Shown here: one piece after another, positions 12,983 through 25,441 of the stretch | Numbering within the stretch: position 1 is the first letter of the stretch | Layout of the letters: each line of letters starts with the position of its first letter | DNA from: Botrytis cinerea B05.10 | Taxonomy: Eukaryota; Ascomycota; Leotiomycetes; Helotiales; Sclerotiniaceae | Direction: 5' to 3' | Length of the DNA: 64,000 nucleotides | NCBI RefSeq assembly: GCF_000143535.2 | Contig: NC_037311.1 | Coordinates: 1,054,001 to 1,118,000 of the forward strand | Notes under the pieces: model-generated | What the model was told of the DNA's origin: nothing | Databases searched by the model: none | Seen by the model: only the letters and a program-made list of their open reading frames with translations | Position numbers and translations under genes: made by a program

Positions 12983-14990
12983 ATGGATGTTATGGATGAT
13001 CGAGGGCAGCAACACTCCTACATCAATGGCCCCAGTCTAGGCCAAATTCCCGCTCGAACAGTCCCAATCATTCAACAACCCACTCTACAACCCCCCGCTT
13101 CATCTGGCGACGCAATGGATGTTACGCCTCCCGGTAGCGCGATAATGGGACCCCCCTCAAGGACAAGTCCCGATAACGAAGCAAACGGCTTGCAAGAACA
13201 CATGATTGTGGATGATCAACCCAGCTCAGGCAGCTTGGCGACTCCTAGTGCAGCTGCCGCGGCTGCAGCTGGGGGAGGTATTCAGCCAAAAGTAGTGCAA
13301 ACTGCGTTTATTCACAAACTATACAGGTTGGAGCTCAAGAGAACCTATCACTAGTTTTCAAATACTGATTGTGTGCCAGTATGTTGGAAGATGTTAATAT
13401 TCGACATCTCATCTCCTGGTCTGCTACCCAGGATAGCTTCGTAATGTCGCCATCCAGCGACTTTTCAAAAGTCCTTTCGTAAGTAGACGGACGCACTTCG
13501 GGCTGTATCCTTTGCTCATGAGTTGTAGGCAATACTTTAAACATACCAACATCTCCTCATTCGTACGCCAGCTCAATATGTACGGATTTCACAAAGGTTG
13601 GCTATCCAATTTGCTCATCGGTTATTCTCGCTAATAGAAATGCAGTCAGCGATGTCTTCCACCAAAATGCGCCGGAAACGCCGCTATGGGAATTTAAACA
13701 TGGACAAAACAGTTTCAAGCGCGGAGATGTCGTTGGTTTGAGGGAGATTAGACGACGGGCTTCGCGACAATCTCTCGTTCATCGAGACTCATACTCTGCC
13801 CCTAAACCACCGCTTTCGCAGCCTGGAACTCCAGGGGAGCCAATTCAACCAATCCAGGAATCAACAGAGTCTAGATTGATACAATTGGAACATGGTCTTT
13901 TTGATATGCATGCTAAACAGGCGAGAGAAGCCGAGAATCAACAATTTTTCCACGTTAGGCACCAGGGTATAATGGACATCCTGACTCGTGTCCTACAGGT
14001 AACTATTATCGGCGTTGAAACAAGAAGGAGCGATGACTAATTTTGAATAGATGAATTATGAGATGTCTAGGATGATTGCCTCTTTATCTGGTGCAGATTC
14101 AGGTTTACATCGCGATGGTATGTATTCTGTAACTTCCAAGCCACTGTCTTGATTGTTGACACACTACAGTTGCTACTATGCAAGACGAAATCCAGCGACA
14201 ACTGGGAACCATCAGAGGCATGGAAGAAGTGAACGAACCCCCCACCTCAAGTAGCCGACCATATTTCTCGAATTTGACATTGGACAATCCCCCATCGCCT
14301 CGCCAGGTACCCCAAGATGACCCTCGTCGCTCGTCATTCCTTGGAGTTCCACCTCGCCAAAATTTCCATCGACCTCCTATTCCATCACATTTGTCTCTCT
14401 CTGCCCGTAGAGGGTATGGCTCGATTGGAGGTACAGGTACGGGACAACCCTCACCAAGTTCACTGAGAGCCCAAGCGCCACCACCCGCACCCGCACCCGC
14501 ACCCCCACCCCACCCACTCGCTAATGCATCATCACCACCAACTAATTTGTCACGCCGCCACACTTCTGCTGATATTCGTAACGTAGTCGGATGGCAACCC
14601 ACCTCATCCCCTTTCGCGTCAGGCCAATCGTCGTCACAATATCCATCGTCTCCCAAGAGAACAGCAACACACATGGCCAACGAGGATCAACGAATTCGCG
14701 ATAGTTTTAGCATGTACTCACTCGCCGGAGCAACACATGGCCACAGCATGTCTCGTCCAACAACTCCTCCATACACAAACGGAAACCCAGCAGAACATCT
14801 AAATAGCTGGTCCTGGGGCGGATCTAAGGATAGAGAAAGACCAGGTCTTTTCAGAGATAACTCGGGACCCCCTACTCGGCGAGGAAGTATGGCACATATT
14901 CTAAACCCGGCCGAAACTGCAGAACGCGCAGAAGAACACGAGGAAGAAATGTTAAGGGAAGAAGATCGCAAAAGAAAACGTCTTCAATAA
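12983..14990 (+). CDS. SFL1: HSF-type transcription factor, SFL1-like
   Basis: Six exons (12983-13326, 13380-13478, 13529-13596, 13646-13998, 14051-14117, 14170-14990), 583 residues. The HSF DNA-binding domain spans about residues 107-205 and is split by three introns: FIHKLY, then SMLEDVNIRHLISWS, then NISSFVRQLNMYGFHKV, then LWEFKHGQNSFKRGD. This form and the Pro/Ser-rich tail match the SFL1 (flocculation suppressor) branch rather than the classical HSF1. A short hydrophobic heptad-like region (DILTRVLQMNYEMSRMIASL) after the domain may mediate oligomerisation. Low-complexity Ala and Pro-Ala runs flank the domain. A nuclear role in morphology or stress is expected from family knowledge. All splice phases agree. 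Confidence 0.88.
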
Positions 14991-16265
14991 TTTCGAATAC
15001 TAACACTTATTTTGCAAAACTGAACGATATGGGAGAAGCGAGGTGATGCCCCTCGGTTTAAATTCTTCGACTTTATCATGTATGTTGAAAATGTTGGGTG
15101 GATGTTGAGTTCTTGACCTTTAAATTTTTTGTGCAGAAACAGAAATGACATTGGGAAACAGTGTATAGGAACACGAATAGGAGGAATTTGGAGACTTGGA
15201 TCAACTCAAGCTTTTGTTTGATGGCTACAGCAAGCGTCTGTGGAAGATGATAGTTTGCATAAAGGATGGAAGTCCGGTGTACGTAGGACAAGACAGAGAG
15301 AAGAGATAGATAGTGACGTAGAAAGTAATATGGAAAGTTGAAGATATCACGATGGTTGGGACCGGTTATGGTTATCATACATTGGACATGGATACTGGGT
15401 ACAGCGTTTCATGCAAACGCATGGAAATAAAAGTGTGTAATAGCGATGATTGGAAATTTCTCACGATCTTATAGTTGTCATATTCGTAAGAAAGTGTTTT
15501 ATTGGATGCCTATGTTTGACTTGTGTGAGTCGGATTTACTGTGCTCTCTGCCGTGGTGTTGGAATGATTACAGCTACTACTAAAATTTTTGGAGATTTTT
15601 GCATAGTTTGTCAAGAATTCCATTCGATATTACCACAAATAGGAAGTAGTTAACGAGTAATAGAGGTATGTAGGCCATGGGAGCCCTTCTAATGCGGGGT
15701 ATACACAAAGTTATGTACCGCCATGGAGCCAGGAAATATCAAGATTACGCCAGCGTATAAACCCACCTTTCTTAATTGTTTCCTTCCCTTCCCTTCCCAT
15801 TTCTCTCCTCTCCTCGTCAAATCTTACCAATGAGGAAATTAGTGAGTGATATACAGAATGTGAAAGAAACATGGACGTGGATGAAATGAAATGAAATGAC
15901 AGAACTCCAATAGGTATTCTCCATAATCTCTAGGAAATCCATATTCCTACACGTAAGGTCCCAATTCTCTAAGTAAGCAATTAACTAGTAGCAACTCCTG
16001 CAACTCCGTAGAACATATCGCATCTGATGTGCAAGTAGTGTGTCCAACAATTGAATAGATGAAGTAGCAGAACTCCGTATTTAATTCTCTTCTTTTTTTT
16101 TGAGGCTCCGATGCTCTCCGCAACTCCTGAAACTCCGGGTATCCAAGGAGGTAATGTGTAGGAGTATTCTGTGCAATGTGCAGTAATAGAACTTCGTGTT
16201 ATTTTCCAGATATTCCATCACTCCTTTCTCTATGTATCAATCTTTTGAGCAAGTTTCGAAACTCT
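14991..16265. other. Convergent intergenic region
   Basis: 3' flanks of the SFL1-type and DCAF4-like genes. It contains a CCTTC/CCTTCC run near 15781-15800 and several recurring short words such as CAACTCC..AACTCCG near 15990-16140. No gene is seen. Confidence 0.55.
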
Positions 16266-18138
16266 TCATACTCCTGATAGCCAAGTAGTGCTCGCTTTGA
16301 AAGATGGGATATTATGATTATCATCGAGGGAGAGCCTCACGATCCTCTGTGCAAACGTTGCCCAGATACTTTTGGGTTCGTTGAATGTATCCTGTACGAA
16401 TTTTACACAACCCATGTTGGGAACATCGGTTCGAATCGTGTGTTCGTGTAAAACTTGCGCACCGTGTAGAGAGAAAATCTTGATCCTTGCTTCGGCATCG
16501 GTTGGCGAAACGTCGTCTGCCACTGCAATGATACCAAGCTCTAGGTCAATGTCTAGCTCAATGTTCAGCCGGCCGTTGTTTCGGTAATCGGGGTAAGTCA
16601 GATAAGGCGTTGTAGGAGCTGTAGTGTTCTTAGTGTGTTTTAATGTGTGAGAGAGGTGAGTATTTGGCTTGATAAATCGTCTATCGTATTGGCAAAGATC
16701 GGATGCACAGCCCGCAACAAGAACGCGGTGTTCATCGAGAGACTTGATTTCCGCGATGCCGCTTGTGTGTTGAATTTTTGCGATGGGCCCAGACTGGGAT
16801 GTTCGGAGATCTAAAAGACTGAGAATACCTCTTCGTTCACCCGTTAGGATGATATCCTTGTGATTTAAATGGTATTGCACTGCGAATACATCGCTGTAAT
16901 AGTGGTCCTTTGTGTTGAAAGTCCGAATCCAGGACATGTCCATATTTTGATTGATCCGAAGAATACCTTTGCTCGTACCAATGACAAATGCATCCGGGGA
17001 AATTGCAGGCGCTGAGGCAGATGAGAGGACATCGACTGGACCTCGCTTGGTCCCAGGACTGAGATGGATGTCGGATTTCATAGGATGAGCTGAGGTAATG
17101 TTAACTGTGTCCGCATATAACCTACATATCAAGAGTAGAAGTCTGGGTGAGCAAACTTGAGTAATGAATATATTGGTCTTTCAATCTATTCACATGCAAA
17201 CAAATTCTGGAATGACTTACGTCGAAGTTCGGGCGGGGGAAACGGACTAACTACGACTGCTCTAGAGGCAGGTACACCTGACCACGTCGTCACAACGTGC
17301 CCAATTGACTCATTAGCACTGATGGAAGTGGATTGGCCCGGTGGAAAACCCAGGTTGTAGGACCTCTGAAATCTAAAATGAGAACCGAATACATTTGGTA
17401 CTCGTTGTTTGTCTTTTGCCTTTCTTCCATAGTCGTATGAAAGGTGTAAAATTGTGTTATTGGCAGCTTAGGAATTGTCAGTTGAGAAGTAATTCATGAA
17501 TGAAATTGTAATAGCTCTGCACGATGAACAGGTTACAGCGCACGCCAAAGTAACAGTTTGGATATCAATTTGGCTTGGGATATCGAAGAAAAAAGCATTC
17601 AAGCCCGAACGGCCATCCAGTTGTCAAATTCGAATCGGAACGCTGAAGAATTAAACGTACCATAAGACATGAGAACTTTAGGATCAGACACGTTAGTATA
17701 TCCGCTCACGTCGAAAAGGTAGGCGCCGCTTGCTCGGTTGTCCTGTGGGTAATAATCAACCGCAAACGCTGTAGAGAGGCTTTGAGCATAATGGGAGGCA
17801 GCAACAGTGTTTAAACAAGGCTTTCCAAATTCCCTAGACAAAATAGCACCAGCCATTGGAGACTCAAGAATCTTTGCTCTCTTGATACGACCAACATTTC
17901 GCTGGACTCTTAGAGATTCGGCTTTGCTGTTCTCGTCGTCAAGCTTGCGTCTCTTCACGTCGTGAGAAGAATATGCAGAACCTGATGGTGCATTTGCTTG
18001 TATCTTAAAATACTTCTTCTTTTCGCTATCTAAGAGTATTTTTAGTCAATTGAGTGTAAAGCGAAGATATTCGGATAAGGTTAAGGTACCGTAATAGTAT
18101 CCAGGAAGCTCTGGTACTTGAGAAGTATTGGACTTCAT
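16266..18138 (-). CDS. WD40 protein, DCAF4 (WDR21)-like
   Basis: Four exons (18138-18090, 18029-17661, 17466-17221, 17104-16266), 500 residues. The N-terminus PELPGYYYDSEKKKYFKIQ matches the short conserved motif at the start of DCAF4 proteins, followed by a basic stretch (VKRRKLDDE). WD40-like blades follow, for example GERRGILSLLDLRTS and CASDLCQYDRRFIK; the latter has the D-R pattern typical of DDB1-binding DCAFs. By family knowledge it would be a substrate receptor of a CUL4-DDB1 ubiquitin ligase. The borders of exons 2 and 3 were set by phase and by avoiding stops, and are less sure than the rest. It diverges from the small ABM gene over a 617-bp shared promoter. Confidence 0.72.
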
Positions 18139-18755
18139 ATCAATAATCTCGCCGTACGTATTACTTAGATATCTAGGTAAATTCTGGGTACTTGTCTGAG
18201 AAGTATGATTTTACATTTGCGATTTGTGGATTCGGAATCTATGTGTATGTGACGTCGAGTAACGAACGGTACAAGGTACTTGGACCAATTTAGCACGCCC
18301 TACGGAGTATCAGCGGCAACGATGACGAGGGACAAAGCTTTCGTTTGTCACGTGATTATATCACTCAAAATTGTCTCAGGAGTTTGGAAAGCGTGAATCA
18401 TGATTTTGATATGTTATATATGCCGCTTCCTTGGAGCTTTGATCAATTGCAGCTCGCCAGAAATTCGAATTGGGACAGCAAAAAGCGTTCAGGTTGACGT
18501 CTACTTGGTGGATACATATACTTTCTATATACATGATTTTGGGTTCCATTCATCGGCCCTTCCTTTCTTGTTCCACATTTAAGCTACAAGCTCAAGCCTA
18601 ATCGATGCAGCCCCTCCAAAACTTCTCTTTCCTTTACAAGAAGTGTTAAATTTACCAACTGACAAACTGACAACTTGACTCTTAACCTCAAAAACATCCA
18701 CAGGCTATATCTCGTCAATCACTCCGCAGAGCCTTGACAAAGAATCATCTTCAAA
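18139..18755. other. Divergent promoter region
   Basis: 617 bases between two divergent starts (DCAF4-like minus, ABM-domain plus). It contains a CACGTG core near 18350 (GTCACGTGATTA), a known type of bHLH/CBF1-like site. No gene is seen. Confidence 0.55.
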
Positions 18756-19143
18756 ATGGTTTACACTTTGACCGTTCACCTCTATGCCAACGAGCACCCA
18801 GAGTCTATACCCCGCATCAAGGCCAAGCTCATTGAAGCATCCCGAGTCTACAAGCAGGACAAGGAAACAGTTGACTGGATTGTCATGCAAGATGTCCACG
18901 ACCCTAGAGCATTTACCATTGTAGAGAGATTCGAACAAGAAAGTGTATGTGCACTCTAGTCCCATGTGCCATATCTCTATTAACATGATACTAATTCTAC
19001 AATTACAGAGCCAAAAATACCATCTCGAGAACCCATACTGGCAAACTTTCGACCCATACGTCGTCCCACTCCTTGGAAAGCCAATGGATCTCCGAAGACA
19101 TGAGGAATTGGACATTAGCAAGGAGGTTGAGGTTCCAGCTTAA
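18756..19143 (+). CDS. Small ABM-domain protein (dimeric alpha-beta barrel)
   Basis: Two exons (18756-18944, 19009-19143), 107 residues. The order strand-helix-strand (VYTLTVHLYA, PRIKAKLIEASRVYKQD, DWIVMQDVHDP, AFTIVERFEQ, then YHLENPYWQTFDPYV) matches antibiotic-biosynthesis-monooxygenase-type ferredoxin-like folds. These act as small monooxygenases or stress proteins and usually form dimers. There is no signal peptide, so it is probably cytosolic. The substrate is unknown. The intron falls exactly between codons after FEQES. Confidence 0.75.
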
Positions 19144-19989
19144 AGGATTGATCCGACACTCAAATCATTCCCAGAATACAGAACAAGGACAGCTGGGCAC
19201 ACCCCTTGGCTTTGTAATCTAGAACTCTTCAGATACTAGAACTATCTACCATGAGATACCAATGCAATGGAACTATGACAGTGAGACGCTTTAATCGTTA
19301 CCTTGAGCCTACAGGCTCTGATTGGTGAGTCAATCCCGTGAGATCTATGAGAGTGTCAATGTTCGAATTCTTGGTGCTATACAAAAACCCTTCACTTCTA
19401 TCTCTAATGTAGACTATACTTAACCTTATGATCATAAGCAGCTCTGAAAAGGGATCAGTTGTGAATGTGTCGCTACATTTATCTATCTCTAACAGCAAGT
19501 TTATGTCTCTCAAGGAAACCGTAAAGCCAAGCCAAGTAGCATCATGGTATAAAGACTTTATTTTGCGTCAACGTTTGTATGTGTACAATGATGCCAGTGA
19601 AATGTCACCAAATCGACAAACTTGCATGGAAATATCAAGCTGGCCGGAAGGCAAGCAATACCTAGTGGGTGATATCCCTAGTAGTTTGTGGTGAGATTAA
19701 TGATGTGTCAGCCTTGCATCTGTAAAAGCAAGGCTGAGTTTCGTTAAGATCAGGTGATCCCCGCATTCGGTGATTCCATTCCCTTTGCTAGAGATATCCC
19801 ACGATAACGATAAGGCATTGGCTAAGAAACAGTATTAGCTCTATTGTTTGATGTACATCCGCAAACACCCTTGAATTCGGATTCAACTCTTAAATTCCAC
19901 CAATTTTTGTTGCTTCTGCCGTATATTATGGGACCTCGACATCTCCCTTCGGACCGCGTCTTGATTCTTGCTCCGTGGCCACGGTTCCG
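19144..19989. other. Intergenic region
   Basis: 3' flank of the ABM gene and promoter of the large WD40 gene. Nothing else is recognised. Confidence 0.5.
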
Positions 19990-22900
19990 ATGACGCGACA
20001 ACCGTAAGTCATTATTTCCTTCCAACTTTGCACACGCGACTTATAAAAGATTAGTGCCAAGGTGATCGATTTGACAGGAGACGACGAGGAAATACCAGGT
20101 GCGCCTCTTTTGCTGCCGTCAAATCATGGCCTCGTAATCCCTGGGACATTTCCAGCGCCTTCAACTGGAAAATCACGACCGTATATGAACTCTCATTCAG
20201 ACAGACACTCTGCGCCAATCCTACCAAAGAACCCAGAGTCAAAAGGAGCTTCAATGCCTACCTCTAATGGATTCACTTATGCGCCGATATTACCAGGCGC
20301 TACAGTCGCAACAAGATATACTCCGTCCAGAAATATGACACTATCATCCGATGTATCTGCGATTAGAAGAAGGGATCGGGAAGGGAACAAAGACATTAGC
20401 ACACTGTCTAAACAAGAGCCACACTTTGAAGTAGAACATGCTCCGAAGAGAAGGCGGATTTCGAGGGCCCCTGAGGAGATTAGTTCAAATCAGGTTCTGC
20501 AGCCCACAATTGAAGATGTAGCCCCTAGGCGATGGACAAAGAGGGGAATGGCCGACCAGGACTACGCTCAACATCTCGACGGACAACTCCAAGAAACCAT
20601 CTCTTATCAAGAGCTGCTCCCTACGATTGAAAATGCCCACAATGTTCGACGGTCGACAAGACGAATAACAGAGCGGAACTCTACTCATCACTACAACAGA
20701 CACACTGGGGATAACGAAGAATTTACACCTCGACGAGCTTCGATGTCAGTTATACTAGCTCCTAAACGAGCCACCTCAAGCACCAGCGAGTCTTCGAAAT
20801 CTCCCGTCTCTCAACCTACTTCTGTATCTTCACAGGCCAATGATAGGTTTTTGGAGACAATACATGATCAGGTATTTATTCATATCAATGCTGCGATGGT
20901 GCGACACAAGCAAACAATAGACCCCAAGAAACTCCATGAGATTGGAACTTCAGTTGCTAGCGTACTTGTGGACAGTCCTATGTTTGAACACCTCAATCGA
21001 TATGGATTGTCGCGCGAGGATGAGAATGTGATATCAAAGAAAGTAAAGCATTACGTAGACGAGTTTGTTGCATATAGTCTGGGCCCAGCAACATCCTTCA
21101 GCAATGATGTTGATGCTGCTAGCACTCCGGGGGATAACCGAAAAGCCAAGAGAACAAATAATGTTTCACTTCCGAAAAGAGGCTCGCGATCTCGAACTCA
21201 ACCTGTTCAAACAGAGTTAGATTCTCCTTCAATAGATGTTCAGTTTCTGCAAGATGGCTCTCTACCCAAGACAGACAGTGGGAAACTTGCTACTTTCAAG
21301 CAAGTTGACAGGAGCGATGTGCATGTTGAAGCAGACCTTGATATAGCTAATATGGCATCTTCTCATGAGACAGCTCTTTTTCGCCTAACTATTGATGGAC
21401 AGCCGCGACCATATATCGATGCTAGGGCTCGTGAGAGAATCCGTCGTGGCCTCCAACGCGTCTCTGAACAAGAAAGAGAGGTACTTGTCGGGCGCGTCTA
21501 CCACATTGACTTTTGTGAGGAAGAACTATCGATTGTCCGAAAATTCTTGAAATCTCAAACACAACTAAGAGGGAAGCCAAGCATGGCACTACTAATGCAA
21601 AAGCAAATTCTGCAAGTGCCTGAATTGGTCTCATTATTGATATCGCAACCATGTGAAGATCCCAGTCAGAGCCTCATTCAGAGTCGTGGACCAGAATCAT
21701 TGGCTGCTTTTCTCAGAGATGCCGCCAACGGCGAAGTATCGATGAATTCAAGAACCCTTATGGTAGGTCCTAAAAGGTCCTCTAGACAGTTTTCTGCGCT
21801 TTTAGGTCAACGTGAAATACACGGCATGGCCCCTATTCGATCCTGCGGCGGTCATAAATCATACGTGCGAGAGATCAATTCTGCACTGGAGGACTCATTG
21901 CAAAGAAAGGTTGAGTGGACAGATTGTTGCGGTGACATTTGGGCCATCAGTTGGACAAGTAGTGACGCTTTTGTATGTGGTGCTACTGCACATTCTGATA
22001 GCCACAATATGCAATACAACAAACCAGGTAACTTGGTAGTTGGTTCTGTTTCCAAAGAGACCTTGGATGCAATGCCAGATCATCGGATTGCACGGCCAAT
22101 CGTGAATGTGAGAGACAATGTTGAGAACGCTCTTGACTCTATGAGGCAAACTCAGGATCCTTGGATCTATACCTCTATCTCAGCAATATCTCACAGTCAC
22201 AATAGTGGTCTCACTTTCACTGCAAGCTTTGATGGAACTGTGAAGGTCTGGAAAGTGTCACCATCTGATACTGGATCTTCCATGGATATATTGGGGACCT
22301 GGCCGCACGAAGGAAAAGTCAATTTTGTCACAACCTCGGAGTACCATGATTTCGTTGCTACAGCATCTGATGTTTACAATAACGCTGTTCGTATCTATCG
22401 CCTCGATACAAAAAATATAAGTGAATCGACATTCCACACGTACAATGGCGAGAAAGCCGCCGAGCAAGCACGTGAGTTGCACGATAACAATTTATGGGCA
22501 TACTACCCTGCTACTGTCCAATGGGGCAGAGCAGACAGTGTTTCAAATCTTTTACTCGTTGGCTACTCACCACGTTCCTTTAGTAATGATGAGATTGATA
22601 TCCCAGAAGATAAGAGAAACAGCGGAGAGTTATGCTTGTGGAATGCCTCTGATGGTTCCAAGGTTCCTATCGCTTCTGCCCGTGCCCAGAATGTGTTTGA
22701 AGTTGTCTGGCATCCTACCAAACCAACCTTTATCGCCGCCACCTCGTCTTACGGCCTTTTCAAAAGCGAGGCAAAAACACAAGTTAGATTATTCGCAGCA
22801 AGGACTGATAATGATAATTATACCGCTTTCTATCCAATTAGAGTTCTTGATTGTCCTGCAATGGATATCAACGAATTAACAGTCATGTAAATATGTGTTT

Positions 22901-23961
22901 CCAATCTTCAATCCAGCGACTAACATAATCACAGGCCAAATAGCTTTCATCAGTGCTACGTAACGGCTAGCTGTACGGATGGCAATACTTATGTTTGGGA
23001 CACTGGAGCAATTGGTGACGATGCAATTCACGTTCTTCCGCATGGAGGTGAGAATTGGAACTTCCTTTTATAATTCATCTGCTGACCAATTCAAGAATCG
23101 CTTGATAATCCCTATCATGATATTCCTCGTGAACTTGCAGACACCGGCGTTAAGTTTGCTGCTTGGGGAGAAACTTCTGACCGATTTTATACCGGTGCTT
23201 CTGATGGCAGAGTCAAAGCCTGGAACATACAGAGACCGCCCGGGAAGGCATTTGTTCGTGAATTACTCGCGGCTTCTGGTGGAATAGGTGCCGGCGCATT
23301 TTCTTCGGACTTTTCCAAACTCATTATTGGCGATGCTACAGGAAAAGTTCATTTATTGACACGAAGCGAGGATGATCCTGAACTGGAGAATTCAGACATC
23401 GAAGAGCCTGATGATTCATCAAGGGTCCAGCCTGGCAAAAATAATCATTTTCTTTCACATCTCAGAGGTCCCCGGCTAATCAAGCACCATCCGGAGCCTG
23501 ATCCTCCAGAAAACCACGTTGTGCAAGAATTCCCCGACACAGGGGTTGGGATTTCAAACCATTTTGTTCAGAGTAAATTTATAACTATAAATCCAGATCC
23601 TGCTATTGGTGCAGTTCAGGGTCCAAATTATCACGAGACTAATCTTTATCGTCTCGATGCACACGAAGATCAGGATAGCACCAAAGCCTTATTACCATAC
23701 TTCCAAGCTCGACAGCAGCATGATCTACATATAAACATGGCGCCCCAGCCCCTTTCAACTATACCGAGCCTTACACGAAGCTCAGATCTTATTACTCATA
23801 TGCATAATTTATCCCTGAGTCTTGAGTTTGACATGCTGGAACCAATGACTCGCAGGCAATTATTGGAGGATAGGGCACAGCTCGAAGCGGATGATGACTT
23901 CGAATATGAGATGGGCCCAAAAATAGACATATTTGGAAATAAGCGGCACAGAAAACTTTGA
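19990..23961 (+). CDS. Large WD40 protein with SUMO-interaction motif, possible Rik1-associated factor 1 (Raf1/DIM-9) homologue
   Basis: Four exons (19990-20003, 20055-22886, 22935-23047, 23096-23961), 1274 residues. The start is a 14-nt exon (MTRQP) joined to AKVIDLTGDDEE; this gives a textbook SUMO-interaction motif, VIDLT followed by acidic residues. Residues up to about 550 are polar, basic and Ser-rich. From about residue 600 the sequence becomes WD40-like: WTDCCGDIWAISWTSSDAF, SFDGTVKVWKV, CTDGNTYVWDTG, GASDGRVKAWNIQRPPG. An isolated block, NMQYNKPGNLVVGS, sits between blades. I recall this arrangement from fungal proteins called Rik1-associated factor 1, which in fission yeast and Neurospora (DIM-9) are part of the CUL4-DDB1 complex for H3K9 methylation. 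The WD40 and SIM calls are firm; the Raf1 identity is a resemblance only. Confidence 0.75.
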
Positions 23962-25441
23962 TCAGATGGGCGGCACATGCCCATTTAATAGTATTTAGTG
24001 GTGGCATTCTCGAATCTGCGAGAAGTTTTGAGAGTAGAGCCGCTGCTAGTGTAATACAATAAGAAGTCTATGGAGCGAATACTTTAGGTATATGCTACAT
24101 TATATAGTGAGATATTGGCATGTGGATTACAGGGATGTATTATGATGATGACGGAAGTTACTTGTGTCGAATGCAGCATAGCGAGCATTTCAAAAAAAAA
24201 AAAAAAAGCAATGTATTTGCCTCATATCTATTATTCGTATGGTACTAAGTGGTGTACTATTCAATCTTCTGCTTGTTATCCACAGTAAATTTACTGCTAT
24301 CCATCGAAATTCTCAATACGTGTTCTATTGGGCCTAAGCCAACTCTTTCGCATTGCTCAGTGAAGTAGGTTTAAGCGTGATAATCTGAGAATCATTTACG
24401 ACCAGTGTTACATCGCTCTTATTCCTTACTTTTGTATGGATAAGAATCAAGTCTTACAATTGCATAGATGCACGAGTATGTGTGTTATGGCTATTAGTAT
24501 GATGAATAGCAGCATCACATATTTAGGCATGCGTGAATCAAGATCAGTAGGGCATGATTATGAATATCTAGCTTTTACTCCAGCCAAATCGTGGGGTTCG
24601 ACCACTTCAAACTTCAGTAGCCGATTCATTGATTGCTAGAAACTGTGCTTCACAGATCTGGGATACATCATCTACCTATTTGCTTCCATTTTGTAGTGGG
24701 ATGGATGGAAGACTCACGAGCCCATGTGCATGTTTGGAATACCACGAAGACCGGATTGAAGTACCTACCAACCTACCCCCGCGCCATGCGTTTCCCAAAT
24801 AGTTCCTTCCTCCGAAGCAAGGAAACTTTTGGGGAGTTTTTAATTTTCTCTCCTGCTGCAACTTCTGCATGGGCCTGCTTAATTGAGTATAGTAAGATGA
24901 TTGCTATGCGGATGAGAATTTTCAGCTGGAGAAGCATGATATGTGTCTTGATTCTCATGTTTGGAATTCTGCCAATGTGCCGTGTGCTTGTTGTTTAGAT
25001 CAGTTTGACTGGAGTATGTGATGTGGAAGTTTTTGGAAGATAGATGGATATATTTAATTGACGTGACGCATTTGATGGGATAGAGATTCTGCCTTTCAGA
25101 GTTGGTGGTCTCTGGCGAAGAATGCTGTTCTGGTTATATAAAATGTTGCATAAGATGGGACTATTTCATATGAATGCTATTGGATATTTCAAAGGGGGTT
25201 CTAGATTTATGGATTTAATAATTTGTGGTTCAGACTTGAGTTTGAATAATGTGTACCGCTATTCCCGGCTGTAATAAACAGTTGATATCTATATTTCCCA
25301 GCTTTCATAAACGGGGATAGATTGGTATTGTTGTCTGATATTCTAGACTGATAGATTAGATGTGAGCTCTCCGTGTCTGATTCAATGTTGACTTTCAGAT
25401 GAATTCAATATTGCAATCAGGTTCGGGAAATAAGTAGCCAC
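23962..25441. other. Intergenic region
   Basis: 1.5 kb between the large WD40 gene and the MFS gene. It contains an A tract at 24192-24207. Open frames here have no recognisable motif and overlap on both strands. Confidence 0.55.
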
